Positions 38,001 through 50,000 of a stretch of DNA of 64,000 bases are shown piece after piece. The notes under the pieces are model-generated. The model saw only the letters and a list, made by a program, of their open reading frames with translations. It was not told the origin of the DNA and did no database searches. Origin of the DNA: Hsuehochloa calcarea (taxonomy: Eukaryota > Streptophyta > Magnoliopsida > Poales > Poaceae); NCBI GenBank assembly GCA_036346395.1, contig CM070599.1, forward strand, positions 28,201,232 to 28,265,231, given 5' to 3'. The first letter of the stretch is position 1, and each line of letters opens with the position of its first letter. A program made the translations under genes and the position numbers.

Positions 38001-41000
38001 CACAAAACAAAGGTGTAGGATCATCACAAGGTACACCAAGATCAGCCAAAAGCCATCGAAGCCAAACAATCTCTGAGATGGAAACGGCAAGGACTCAAAA
38101 ATTAGCCTCTGCACTAGAAGTGTGAATAAACAAGGCAGGATCATGCCCACTTGGAGTGAAACCAGCAACTCGAATCACGGAATTGAAAGCTCAAACCAAG
38201 CACGAGGAATCTGCTTGATACAATATAGAGCACGCCTAAGACGACAAACATAGCATGTAGGAGTCTCGAACACCTGAGGGTGGCTGCATATAGATCTCAT
38301 GTAAATCACTATGAAGAAAGACATTCTTGATATTTATCTGAGATATAGTCCATGAGCGTACCGCTGCAACAGCAATGAGAGTACAGATTGTAGTTATATG
38401 GGCAACTAGAGTAAAAGTATCATCATAATCTCGACCATAAGCTTGTTTAAAACCCCTTGCAACAAGACGAACCTTGTATCGCTCTACTGAACCATCTGAC
38501 TTGGTCTTTACTTTATACATCCACTTGCAAGTTATAAGCACAACTCCACATGGTAGTGGAACAAGATCCCAAGTACTTGTACACTCTAATGTTGTAAGCT
38601 CCTCAATCATAGCCAACTGCTACTCAGGTATATTGACTGCCTCCTGATAGGTACTCGGCTTAGACACTGCACATGCACGAGAAAAATCCTATCTCTCTGG
38701 TGCATGAATAGAGGAATGATCACGCAGGGTATACCGTGATGTAGTAGAACGATTGTCGGAGTTCGTGGTACTAACTGGAGGATCAAGTGGAGGAGAGGAG
38801 GACTGAGGATCAGAAGGTTCAAGAGGAATGGAAGTCTGAGGACGGAACTCTCTATCGGCTACTATAGTGAAAGGGAAAAGTAAAAATGTCAGAAGCTAGT
38901 GGGGGAATACACAACAAGGTGAAACTGGTGAAGAAAGTATATCTGGAGAAGGCAAGTTTAGAGGAGGAATAAGAGGTAGACACAAAAAAGAGGTAATTTG
39001 TGGAAGGAGTGGGATGTGTCGATGGATGATAAAAGAAGGGTCAACCCTCATCAAAGGTCACATCATGAGATACGCAAATGAGACGTGCTGGGGGATCATG
39101 GGAACGATAGCCCTTATGCTCAGGACTACAACCCAGGAAAACACATTCAACAGACTAAGGGCACAGCTTTGTATGCTCACGAGGTACTAGAAGGACATAG
39201 CAAACACAACCAAAGACATAAAGATAAGCATAACGAGCAGGTGCTATATACAGGACCTCACCAGGACACTTGCCCTGAAGATTGGAAGAGAGCTGACGGT
39301 TGATAAGATAGGCTGTCGTAGGGACCGCTCCCCCAGAAGTGAGAGGGAACAAAGGAGGAAATGAGAAGAGTGCGAGCAATCTTGATGATGTGACGGTGCT
39401 TGCGCTCAGCAACACCATTCTGAGCATGAGCATCATGGCACGAGAGCTGAAGAAGAGTACCCTCAGAAGAAAGGAATTGACGAAAAGCTGTTGAAAGGTA
39501 CTTTCCTCCAAAGTCAGAACGAAAAACATGAATAGCGGAAGAGAACTGAGTATGAACCATCTGAGCGAAAGATTGATAGATAGAAATCAACTGCGAACGG
39601 TGTTTCATGATGTAGATCCAAGTGTATCGAGTGTGGTCATAAAGATGACATAGTAACCATGACCCCCTTCGAAGCAAATGGAGCGGGACCCCAAACATCC
39701 GAATGGACCAAATCAAAGGAACGATCAGATCTAGAAAAGATGGAAGGATATGATAGTTGTATTTGCTTGTCAGGTCTACAACCCTTGCACTGAAAATTGG
39801 TGTCAACGGAAATAGGACCAAGAACACATTGATGAATCAACATAGAGAGGCGTGAGCTACACAATTACCCCAAGCGATGATGCCATTGAGGAAAAAAACT
39901 TGCAAACAGAAGTAGATGCAGAAGGGCAAAGAGTAGATGGGCCAACAACAGAGGATAAAGAAAAAGGAGTAAGAGCAGTATCAGCATCAGATATTGAGGA
40001 TAAAGGGGGACTCAGACGATCAAGAACATAGAGCCCTGCAGAACCCCTCTTACGATGACTTGTACCGATGACAACTCTTGTTTAACGATCTTGCACAAAA
40101 CAGGAGCTATCATCGAACCTAACAAAATAGTTCATAGTCGCGAGTTGCCCGACAGAGATGAGATTCAAGGAGAGCGTAGAGACAAGTGAGACATATAAAA
40201 CTACGACGCGAGAGGTGGAAAGAGTCCTCTGATGAGTGACAGTGCATGGTGTTCCATCAACTATCTGAATCTTGATACCTTTTGTAGCAAGACGACATAA
40301 TGTGAGCTGAGATGCATCAGATGTCAAATCGAAAGAAGCTCCTGAATCCATGGGAGTGAAGTACCCGACATCGGACATGATGGTGCAGTAAAACCGGTGG
40401 ATCCACCGGAAAATGCTTGTAGCTGACCAAACTGGACCTGAAGGTTGCACATCTGAGCTTGTATCTAACCAAACTGAGTTGCACAAGACTCCAAAACATT
40501 GGCAATGACAGAAGAAGCAATACTAACATCACCTTGGCGCCATGATCGGCGACAATAGCAGTGAAGAGAGGGCTAACGATGTGAACAACAGAGCACCAAA
40601 GCGGCGGAAATTAAGACACTCGAGCAGCGACGGCGGAGCGGCGGCAATGACACTGGTCGGATCAAGTAAGTATCGATCGATCGAGGAGCGAGCGAGCGAG
40701 TAGCGATCAGTGCGAGGGAGAGCGAGCACGAGTCGAGCGAGTACGGTCGAAGCAAGGGAGGAGCAGAGCAGCACACCCAGAAACATGAGCACCGGGCGGA
40801 GCAGCGGTGATGTCGATCTGGCGGCGCCGCCCCGGACGGAGCGACAGCGACGTCGATCCAGCAGCGGCGTCCCAGGGCGGAGAGCAAAGTCGCGCGCAGA
40901 GAGCAGAGCAAGCCCGGGTGGAGTGGCGACGGCCTGGGGGATAGAGCAAAGCCGGGCTCGAAGGAGACACCTAGTCCGGTCCGGTGCAAACCGAGGCCAG

Positions 41001-44000
41001 CGGCGACGAAAGCAGAGCAAAGGAGCGCTCCAAGAGCCCGACACCAATGGATGTGTAAAGTGGCGAACCACAGTAGAGGGAGAGGAAAAAGAGGTAGCAC
41101 GCCGGTGGTGGCTAGCTGAAGGCTCGCCGATGACGACGAGGATGGCGGCGGTGGACCAGATCTAGTACCTAACCCTAGGCTCTAATACCATGTTAGAATT
41201 TGTAGAGGATTTTGCTATTCACAAATATTCATCTTATTCACTATTGAAAAGATATATATAGACAGGATTGTTGGGCCTCATGGGCTACATGGGCCACATG
41301 GGCCAAGAGAGAGACTACTAATATGTACAGGACTCTTAACAGTTTCATGAATACCACATGCAATATATGTATAGTATACCATATATTCTTATGATGCGGT
41401 ACTGGGAAAGAAAAGGAAAAGATCAAGGTCTGCACCATGATCGTACCGCTATCCTCCGGGGCTGCGTGCAAATTATATTGCAATAACCACCGAGCTCAGA
41501 CTCAATCATATCATCCAAAATAAACTGTGGCACCTGCAAGTGGATGAGAAATAATCATGTGAAATTCTATGGCTCTGGAAAGATCAGAAGCAACCTATCC
41601 AAGTTGGTGTTGCATCATATTCAGTGTTAAATATCTTTCCACGTGTTCTAGAAGGAATTTGTGTAAATATAACAATTGTATTAAGAGCAACTGACATATA
41701 TATAACAAAAGTATACAGACTGATCAGCTGAGAGACGGAGATATACCACATGATTAATTTGTTAACACTCCCAAGGGTGAAAAATGAATCATGACTAAGA
41801 TCTTAAACCACATCCATGTTATGAGGATAGCACTTTGTGCTGAATCTGTCAAGCATGCGCCCCATATATTCAGGCCTGTTGCACTCAAGTAGTCAAGTTT
41901 TTTTGAACAAAGTAAAAAACCGGGTAGAATTATCAAGTTTTTAAGAGGAAAGTCGGCTCTACAACCTATATCAAGTTTGGCAAACTAGTGGGTATTTCAG
42001 AGCCACATAGCTTTATAACCAAGGTATTGGAAACAACAACTGTTAGCAGAATTTGTGATGGCAAGAATGCTTGTGCAGTGGATAGTTGGCTATTTCTCTT
42101 GCTTCACCAATAATTCAAATATTCTGGTTCCAGGGAGCCAAATGAAAAACTTAATGCATTATCTATGTAGTGCACTTCTATAAATGGAGAGGGTATGGTT
42201 GTGTGGTATGATGCAAAGGCACGTTGCCTGCCACATGAAATGGTTGTCTTGTTTTAACCATTGGCACATATTAACACAGGAAATAATATTAGAAAATAGA
42301 AAGAATTTGAATGAAAAGGTAGCACAGGTACCTGAGTTGTTTTCCCACATCCAGTTTCTCCGCTAACAACAATTACATCATTCTCTTTCAATAACTGTAG
42401 GAAATGGTTTTTCAGTCTAGCGATTGGCAGAGAAGCTCTTGCTTCCAGCATTTTCTGAATTCAAGGTGAACAAAAAAAAATCCATTGGCACAAAGACAAA
42501 AAATTAGAACCAGAGAGTGAAGAATACTTTTAGTATAATGCATATTCACTGCATACCAAATAGTTGGCCAGCTTCCTTTTATTTTCCAACTGCCTTTTCA
42601 AAACTGTGCTCTCTGCTTTCTCTGGGGATCGCAATACTAGTAATAGAAAAGCCATATTAGATATCCCGACAGGATTTATACTTGCACTTAGGTTATTAGA
42701 AGATATAAGAAGAAAAACTACAAAAACGCCAAGATATATTTCATTCATTTGATCATTGATTCATTTCAAATACAAAAAAGACTGAGATGTAATAGCAATT
42801 TTACATATAAAATTAAAGTTAATAAAATAAAAGGCATGCATGTTGCGAGCAAGATAAACAATCCAAGATTTCATATGGTTCATCCCAAGGATAAAAATCT
42901 CGTTACCGGCCAGTTTACCGGTGACTGGCCGGTAACGGTAACCAGCCAAATAGATTCCATAGACAAGCAACCTTATTGGCATCCAGAAAGTTGAAGGAAA
43001 TAGAGAAGGCAGATGTCATTTTTCAATTCAATATGCTAGACATCAGTGAGAAGTCTGTCATCAGTGACAGACTAGCAGGTCTTGGAAGGAGGAAATCGAG
43101 AACCATCCTAAATCATGTTGCTTGTGAGTTGTGACATTATTCAGAAATCCGTTTGAGAAACAAAAACTGAAGTGATGATTTTTATTCAAAATTTACCTGT
43201 ACGATTCAGCAAATTACTATCTTTCTTTTCATAGACAAAGTTGTTGTCCTCAATGTTCCCAGAATCAACGGATATGCCACCATCAGAAGCATCTCCGATT
43301 TTATATGGAGGAGCTGTATGTGCGTCCATATCCAATAACATATCCACAAAGCCAGCTCTTCGACTATCCTCAGTGTCCAGCACCCTTGATGTTGATGATA
43401 ATTCACCTGTTTTTCCAAAAACATACAATATGTAGCCCAAAGGCCCAAAACGAATTACAATCCATCAGATAAGAAAGCATGATCAAATTGCTCTAACCTT
43501 CTTGCCATCTTAAAACAAGTGATGAGTATGGTTCGATAAGCAATTGACGCAGTGGAAGATCAGCAAAGAATTGATATAGAGCAAAAGCCGCCACACTACT
43601 TTGTGCTTCCTGTTGAGAAATTTAGCGAATGTTTACTGCTACCATTTTAGACAAGGAATAATAAGATTGTTCATTTGTCAACTGTTATGAAATGGCATTC
43701 TTACTGTAGTGTGTCAGTATGACAATAGTTAATATTTAATACCATGGAAATAAGCATAACAAGTAGATCAGAATAAACATCTCATAATAATCAGTTGAAT
43801 TTAACATGAACTGTGTTTTAAGAAACAATAGTAGAGAAAGTAACAGAACAATTGAATAGTTGCTAAGCAGGTAAAGACTGACCTCAACGGATACATATTC
43901 TTCATCTTGTTCAGGTAACTGGATTTTCGTCAAGCCTCCGGCCTTCCGACTTTTACCACGGCCAGTAGAGCCACGCAATACATCAACAGCATATATAAAT

Positions 44001-47000
44001 TTACCATCTTTCTCAGATATTTTACTGTACTTCGGAGCTTCCCAACCAAGTTTCTGACAAAATGTCTGTAGAACAGCTTTTGGCATTTTACCAGAATCTC
44101 CCTGTAGAAAACCATAAATAGTGAAACAGTTAGAAACAGATGCTCCTCCATGTCTTTCCCCTCCCATATGTATTTGCATTTTTTAAGGAAATATAAATAC
44201 TCCTGGTATAGAACCCCCCCCCCCTATGTATTTACAGAAAGTACAAAGGCCCATTGGAACGTGTTATACTCTGATACCCCTTATTATGCACAGCAGCCCT
44301 AGATCAGATCAGAGTTGCGAGATATAGCACGAGCGTGCACAATATCAAGAACGAAGTAGATGAATCCCGCAGGGAGAACCTAATAACAACGACAAGAGAA
44401 ATATTTGGTGAAGCCGGCCGCAAATTGCTCAAGTATAACCTCAATAGAGTACCAGGGATTATCACTCTTTCACAACCCTCTCGAACCTTTTAGGACCCTC
44501 TGATGCTTACCTTATACAAGAATCTAGTGCTAAAGAATAACCTAGCATCTAATCCTCTCGTGTGCCTTTTGCTTTGGTGTGTCTTTTGCTTTGGATGAGT
44601 CGGTTTGTGGCTTGTGTTCTCTATGACCACCCCTCATGGCTTTATATAGTGCCTCTAGTTCTCCTCCAAAAGAAAGTAGGAATCCTAATCCTATTAGGAT
44701 TCATATAGGAATCATAATCCTATTAGGATTCATATAGGAATCCTTGTAGCACACTTCTCCAGGTCCTAGTTGATTAGGATATGAGCCACCCATACTTAAC
44801 AATCTCAACCTTGACTCTTATCCGTTAAAGTTACCATGCTTCTCTAAGAACTCGCTCCTAGTCGGCTCCATGTAGCACACTTCTCCAGGACCTAGTTGAT
44901 TAGGATACGAGCCACCCATACTTAACAATCTCCACCTTGACTCTTATCCGTTAAAGTCACCGTGCTTCTCCAAGAACTCACTCCTACTCGGCTCCACCTT
45001 TTTATTTTTTTCCTTTTTTTCTCCCATCTTTGAGAGTGCTCATTTCTCAGGGGCTCATGCACATCACCGCAATGTATGTATCGGTATCCGGACTAGCCTG
45101 CCCAGAAACTCCACCCGGGAACTCCTTTGTTGACACCCCAAAATTCACTTTCGGTTCAAATGAGTAAAAATGTGAAATTTTGAAACTTTTTAATGCGCCT
45201 TGTTGAGATTCGGATTTCTCTGAGTTTGGTTTAGCGAAAGTCAAACCTAAATTAGATCAATAAAACTTAAAAATAAGTAAAAGTTTTGGTCTAAATCTAA
45301 TCGGCAAATTGAGAATTTGAATTTGAACCTGAGTCTAAAAAGAAAAGAAAACGAAAATGAAATGAAACCCTAAAATCCGATCTGGGTCGAAAACCATCTG
45401 ACCCAGGCCGCTTCTTCGTTTTCTTTCTCTTTCTCTTTCTCTTTTGTTTTCTCCTTTCTTATATCTTCTTTTTCCTTCTCAGCCTTGCATATTATATAAT
45501 TGCATTATATGTACTAGCTCGCGAGTACGGTTATGTACTCATACTCGCTCAATATTATTATTCGGTAAGTATGAAAGAAGAAGGTTATGTGGGCGCTCAT
45601 GAGTATTCGTCAAGATCGGAGATCAAGAAGGCCAAGAACTAGGTTGCGGGCCCCAGTCGATTGCCTGTGGGTATATTGTGAGGGTTCCACGTGGTATATT
45701 TTTATTATGCTTCCGCTGCTGTTCTTTGAAAGGTATTGGCCTATTTGGCCATTCTGCAAGTCAAAAGTCATAATGTATATTTGCGCTTTGTTTATTATTA
45801 TGCAATAGCTTTACATTTTCGTGATAGGTGTTTAATATCCAATGATGTAACTATGAGCACTAGCTACTGATCCAGGGACTGGTGTTGTGAACACAGAATA
45901 TTCAAAATTACAAATTTGGGGTCTGACAGTTGTGTAGTTTGGTTAACCACGCCTCGTGTTCCTACAACCCACCATGCCATAGGTATGTATCGTCTGCGAG
46001 CTCCGCCTGCTCGTCGATACCGCGTGGTTGGTCCCACCATGTCTTCCTTCTTCCAACAGCTCACACCTTCGCCTTTGTGCCTGCTAGATTTTACAACCAT
46101 CTTTGCAATTCCGCACATGCCTGCAGATGAGATCTGAATACCAACCGCTGACGACACGGTTTCCTTCTCCTAATTAGGATTTTTATCAGACCTCCCATTG
46201 GTTGCTCTTCCCTGATAATTACCTATCGATGGGTATCCTCCATTACTCCAGATACTTTTCATGATTACCTTCCATTTACAAGTAACTCGCGTGAATCCAC
46301 CTCGAAGTGATACCTCGACCTTCGAGTTCAAGCGATATCACAGATATTATATTCTTCTTTAAGCCGAGAACGTACCGAACTCCCGTCAATGTATGATATG
46401 CTCCGTTATACATCTCTAATGTAACCGTTCACACATCAGTAATTGCATACTCCTTGCAATCCGCTAAGTGAACAGTTCCATGCGTATAGCATAGAGATCC
46501 TTCGTCAAACATCTTCCTCACCGAACATATATGGAAGCAACAACCTGAATCTAATATCCATCCACGATAAGTACCTGGGTGACTGACGACTAGTATGTCT
46601 GAATCATCGTTAGCTACCGCCACTGAGCATGCTCCACTTATTTGCTTCAAACTTGAACAGTCCTTTATCATATGACTTTCCTTGTCATATAGATAGCATA
46701 TACATGTGCATTTGCTCTTGCTCTTGCCCTTCTTCTTCCTGTGACTTTTGTTTTTGCCTGCAACACCTATGCCAGGCCAATACTTGATCGCTTGAGGATG
46801 AAGGATCTGATGGCTTCTTCAAGAACTCCTCTTCCAAATAGATATGTCACCGCCTCATTGAAGTTCAGAGTGCTTTTCCCGACGAGAATATTCATCACTA
46901 ATTGCTCCCATGATGGAGGCAGAGATGACGCCAATATGACAACCTTGTTGTTCTCCTCAATTTTCTCATCCACACTAGTCAGTTGTGTGATAAGCTTGTT

Positions 47001-50000
47001 AAAGACATTGACATGGTCAACGAATCGTGTGTCTTCCTCTATGCGCAACCTGAACAGTTGTCGTTTTAGCACCCGCCGGTTTGTCATATACAGTTCTTCT
47101 AAGTTACTACATAATTTCTTCGGCGATTCTCCTTAATCACTGAGTACTTTACCTCATCGGAGAAACATAGACGGAATGTACTGACAGTCTTCCGCTCCAC
47201 CTCCGTGTCTTCATCGGACGTCTTTTTTGGTTTGTCCCCTTCAAAAGCACCAATTAACCCTTGTTGGACAAGGGCATCCTTCACCATACATTGCCACACG
47301 CTGAAATTTCCTGCGCGTCAAATTTCTCCACTTGATTCCACATCGTAGATATCGATCTTGATTTTGTGCCTCCTGACGCTTTGCCGACATTCTCATAAAT
47401 CTGATTAATCCTGTCTTGGCTCTAATACCACTTGTTACACTATGATACTCATGCGCAGCAACCCCAAATCGGATTAGAGTTACGAGATACAGCATGAGTG
47501 TGCACGATATCAAGAACGAAGTAGATGAATCATGTAGAGAGAACCTAATAACAACGACGAGAGAGAGATTTGACGAAACTAACCACAAATTCATTAAATA
47601 CAATCTCAAAAGAGTACAAAGGGTTATCGTTCTCACAACCCTCTCGAATATTTTAGGACTCTCGGATCCTTGCCCTATACAAAAATCTAGTGCCAAAGAA
47701 TAACCTAGCTTCTAATCCTCTTGTTCGCCTCTTGCTTTGGATGAGTTTGTTTGTGGCTTGTGTTCTCTATAACCACCCCTCATGGCTTTATGTAGTGCCC
47801 CCTAGTTCTCCTCTAAAAGGAAGTAGGAATCCTAATCTTATTATGATTCATATAGGAATCCTTGTAGCACACTTCTCCAAGTCCTAGTTGATTAGGATAT
47901 GAGTCACCCATACTTAACAGAACGCACGAATTCCATACAAATCCTGCGGAGATTGTATCATCTCGTGTAAAATTCCTGAATTCCAAACAGGCAGTCCAAA
48001 TGACGAACCTTTGATGTCAATACAAACACAACTTGATTGCAAGCTATATAACTTGAATAATGTGCATGATGTATACTGGATGAGGTACATGTTTTTCACA
48101 CTACTGCATTTTGTATTTGTTACGTGAACTTGAGTCAACAGAGTTGAAAACATGGGAGGAGAAAGAATGAAGGAAAATTTGACAGCTCATTGGGGATCGT
48201 GTGCAAAGTTGCATGCGGGATTGACAACCTCTCGCCCCCGCCTCCACAGGAACCTTAGGATTAAGATCCAATGAATGATGTTGCGGGGGGGTACTGAGAT
48301 GGTGGGATGTACTGGATATGTTATCCTGTCAGTGTGACTATAATAATCTAATTTGAATCTTGAATGGTAAAGTTGACATAATTTTCTGCAGTTTTATGAA
48401 CAAAAGAGTGCTCGTATTTTCCTACACAAAAGTGGATCTAGCTCCAAGAAACTTCAGACAAGCAAGGAGGTGAGGCCAACTGTATTTGGCTTCACATCTC
48501 CAGCTCCAGTCCAGAAGTCAAGAGCCAAGCCAGAAAAAAGAGCATTATAATCACAGTAAAGAGTAAAGACATGATTCCTTAATATGAAGATAGTGAAAAA
48601 GCACATGACCTTCTTCCATATATCATCTATGTTTCCAAGAAGATGGCCATAACCGTCATGTGATAATTTCTCTATTTTTTGCTGTTTCAAGATTTCTGGA
48701 GCCACTGCCTCCCAAGAAGATGAGTCTTCAAAAAACAAGTTATCAAGCTCTACTTCCTCTTCCTCTACCTCCTTCGTGCAAGTTTCACCAACATCCTTAG
48801 GAATTGCTTTTTGTAAATTGGATCCTTCGTCAATATGGACAAGACCGTCAGATTTGTTCCCAGTTGCACCAAAGTCAGTCTGATCACCCTTAACATTTGC
48901 AATTTCCGAATTTGAAAACACACACGGTGCAGTGTGGCTTATTTGTTCCTTCGGGTTTCCATATGTGGATTTCTCTTGTTTACCTGGAAACAATCATTCA
49001 TAAGATAGACCTCCATGAAACACATAAAAACATTGAAAACCTATCAGGGACATGTAAGAACTACTAGAGAAGAGATAAATCATAGATATAGCTAACTATC
49101 AATAATACAATTATTAAACTTACCCTTCTTCTTTCGCCTACTTGGCTTTGCTTCAACAGCTTCAAAACTTGGTGAGAAGTGATCTTCCCATGTAGAGGAA
49201 TCATTGGAATTTGCATCATCCTCCTAACATCAACGGCAGCAAAAGGAACAATTATACCATGAAATAGGACATCAAAAAAATCAAGGAAAGAAAGAAAGAA
49301 CATGAGAGAGGAATGATGTCAATAAGATTAGTCCATAAGATGGATCAACAGACATAAAATAACATTCAATCCATAGTTCCTTCATATGCATTGGATGTTC
49401 TGTACATTTGTCACTAACTTTTAATCAGCATTTTTGTATAATATATACTCCCTCTCTTGCAAAATTGATGTCGTTTAGAATGAATGATGTCAATTTTTTT
49501 GGATTTTGACCGCTAATATGCGCAAAAAATATTTAGATTGACCATGACCACACTAAAATGGTATTAGTAGATTTCTCATTATAAATACTTTCTATCATGT
49601 ATCCTAACATATTAATGTAAAAATTAACGGTGAAAGTTGTACATTGGAGACCATGTCAATGTCCAAAGCATCCATTCAATAACAGAGGGAGTAGTTGACT
49701 AAGACAACAGATAAATCATGGGCTAAACATATAAGACTTAAATTGGTGTGAAAGAGGATTCTAGAGGATTAGTTACTATTGTGTATAACTAATTTGCTAT
49801 TCAAACAATATGTGAATAAATATTTTTTTCAAGAAGTGACTGAAATTAGCACAAAAAAAATGAATTTATCTAAACTGCAAGTTTAACAAGTTCAGAATAA
49901 ACAAACAGTTTGCTTAGCAGATAAACCAAAACAACGTAAGATTAATGAACTCTGCGGTTGTTCAAAGAGTATTAAGATTTGATAGCAATCCCAATGATAA

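Larger units (their letters stand above)
44262..47919 (-). mobile_element. Ty1-copia retrotransposon, gag kept, pol mostly lost
   Basis: LTRs at 44262-44801 and 47433-47919 are flanked by an exact GAACG duplication (44257-44261 and 47920-47924). The primer site TGGTATTAGAGCC lies 2 bp inside the 5' LTR on minus. Minus-strand gag (47087-46767, LITQLTSVDEKIEENNKVVI) is followed by a zinc knuckle in which the second cysteine is Tyr (CYLYDKESHMIKDC), then the protease start WILDSGCCFHIC (46429-46671). Integrase and RT are not seen; that space holds the nested 45131-45928 LTR. The 3' LTR edge plus adjoining sequence is duplicated (about 44744-44995). Intron 5 of the helicase gene, same strand. Confidence 0.9.

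Noticed and set aside
41173..41190. CTCTAATACCA as a tRNA gene fragment
   Set aside because: It is the copia primer-binding site, complementary to initiator tRNA-Met, placed next to the LTR.
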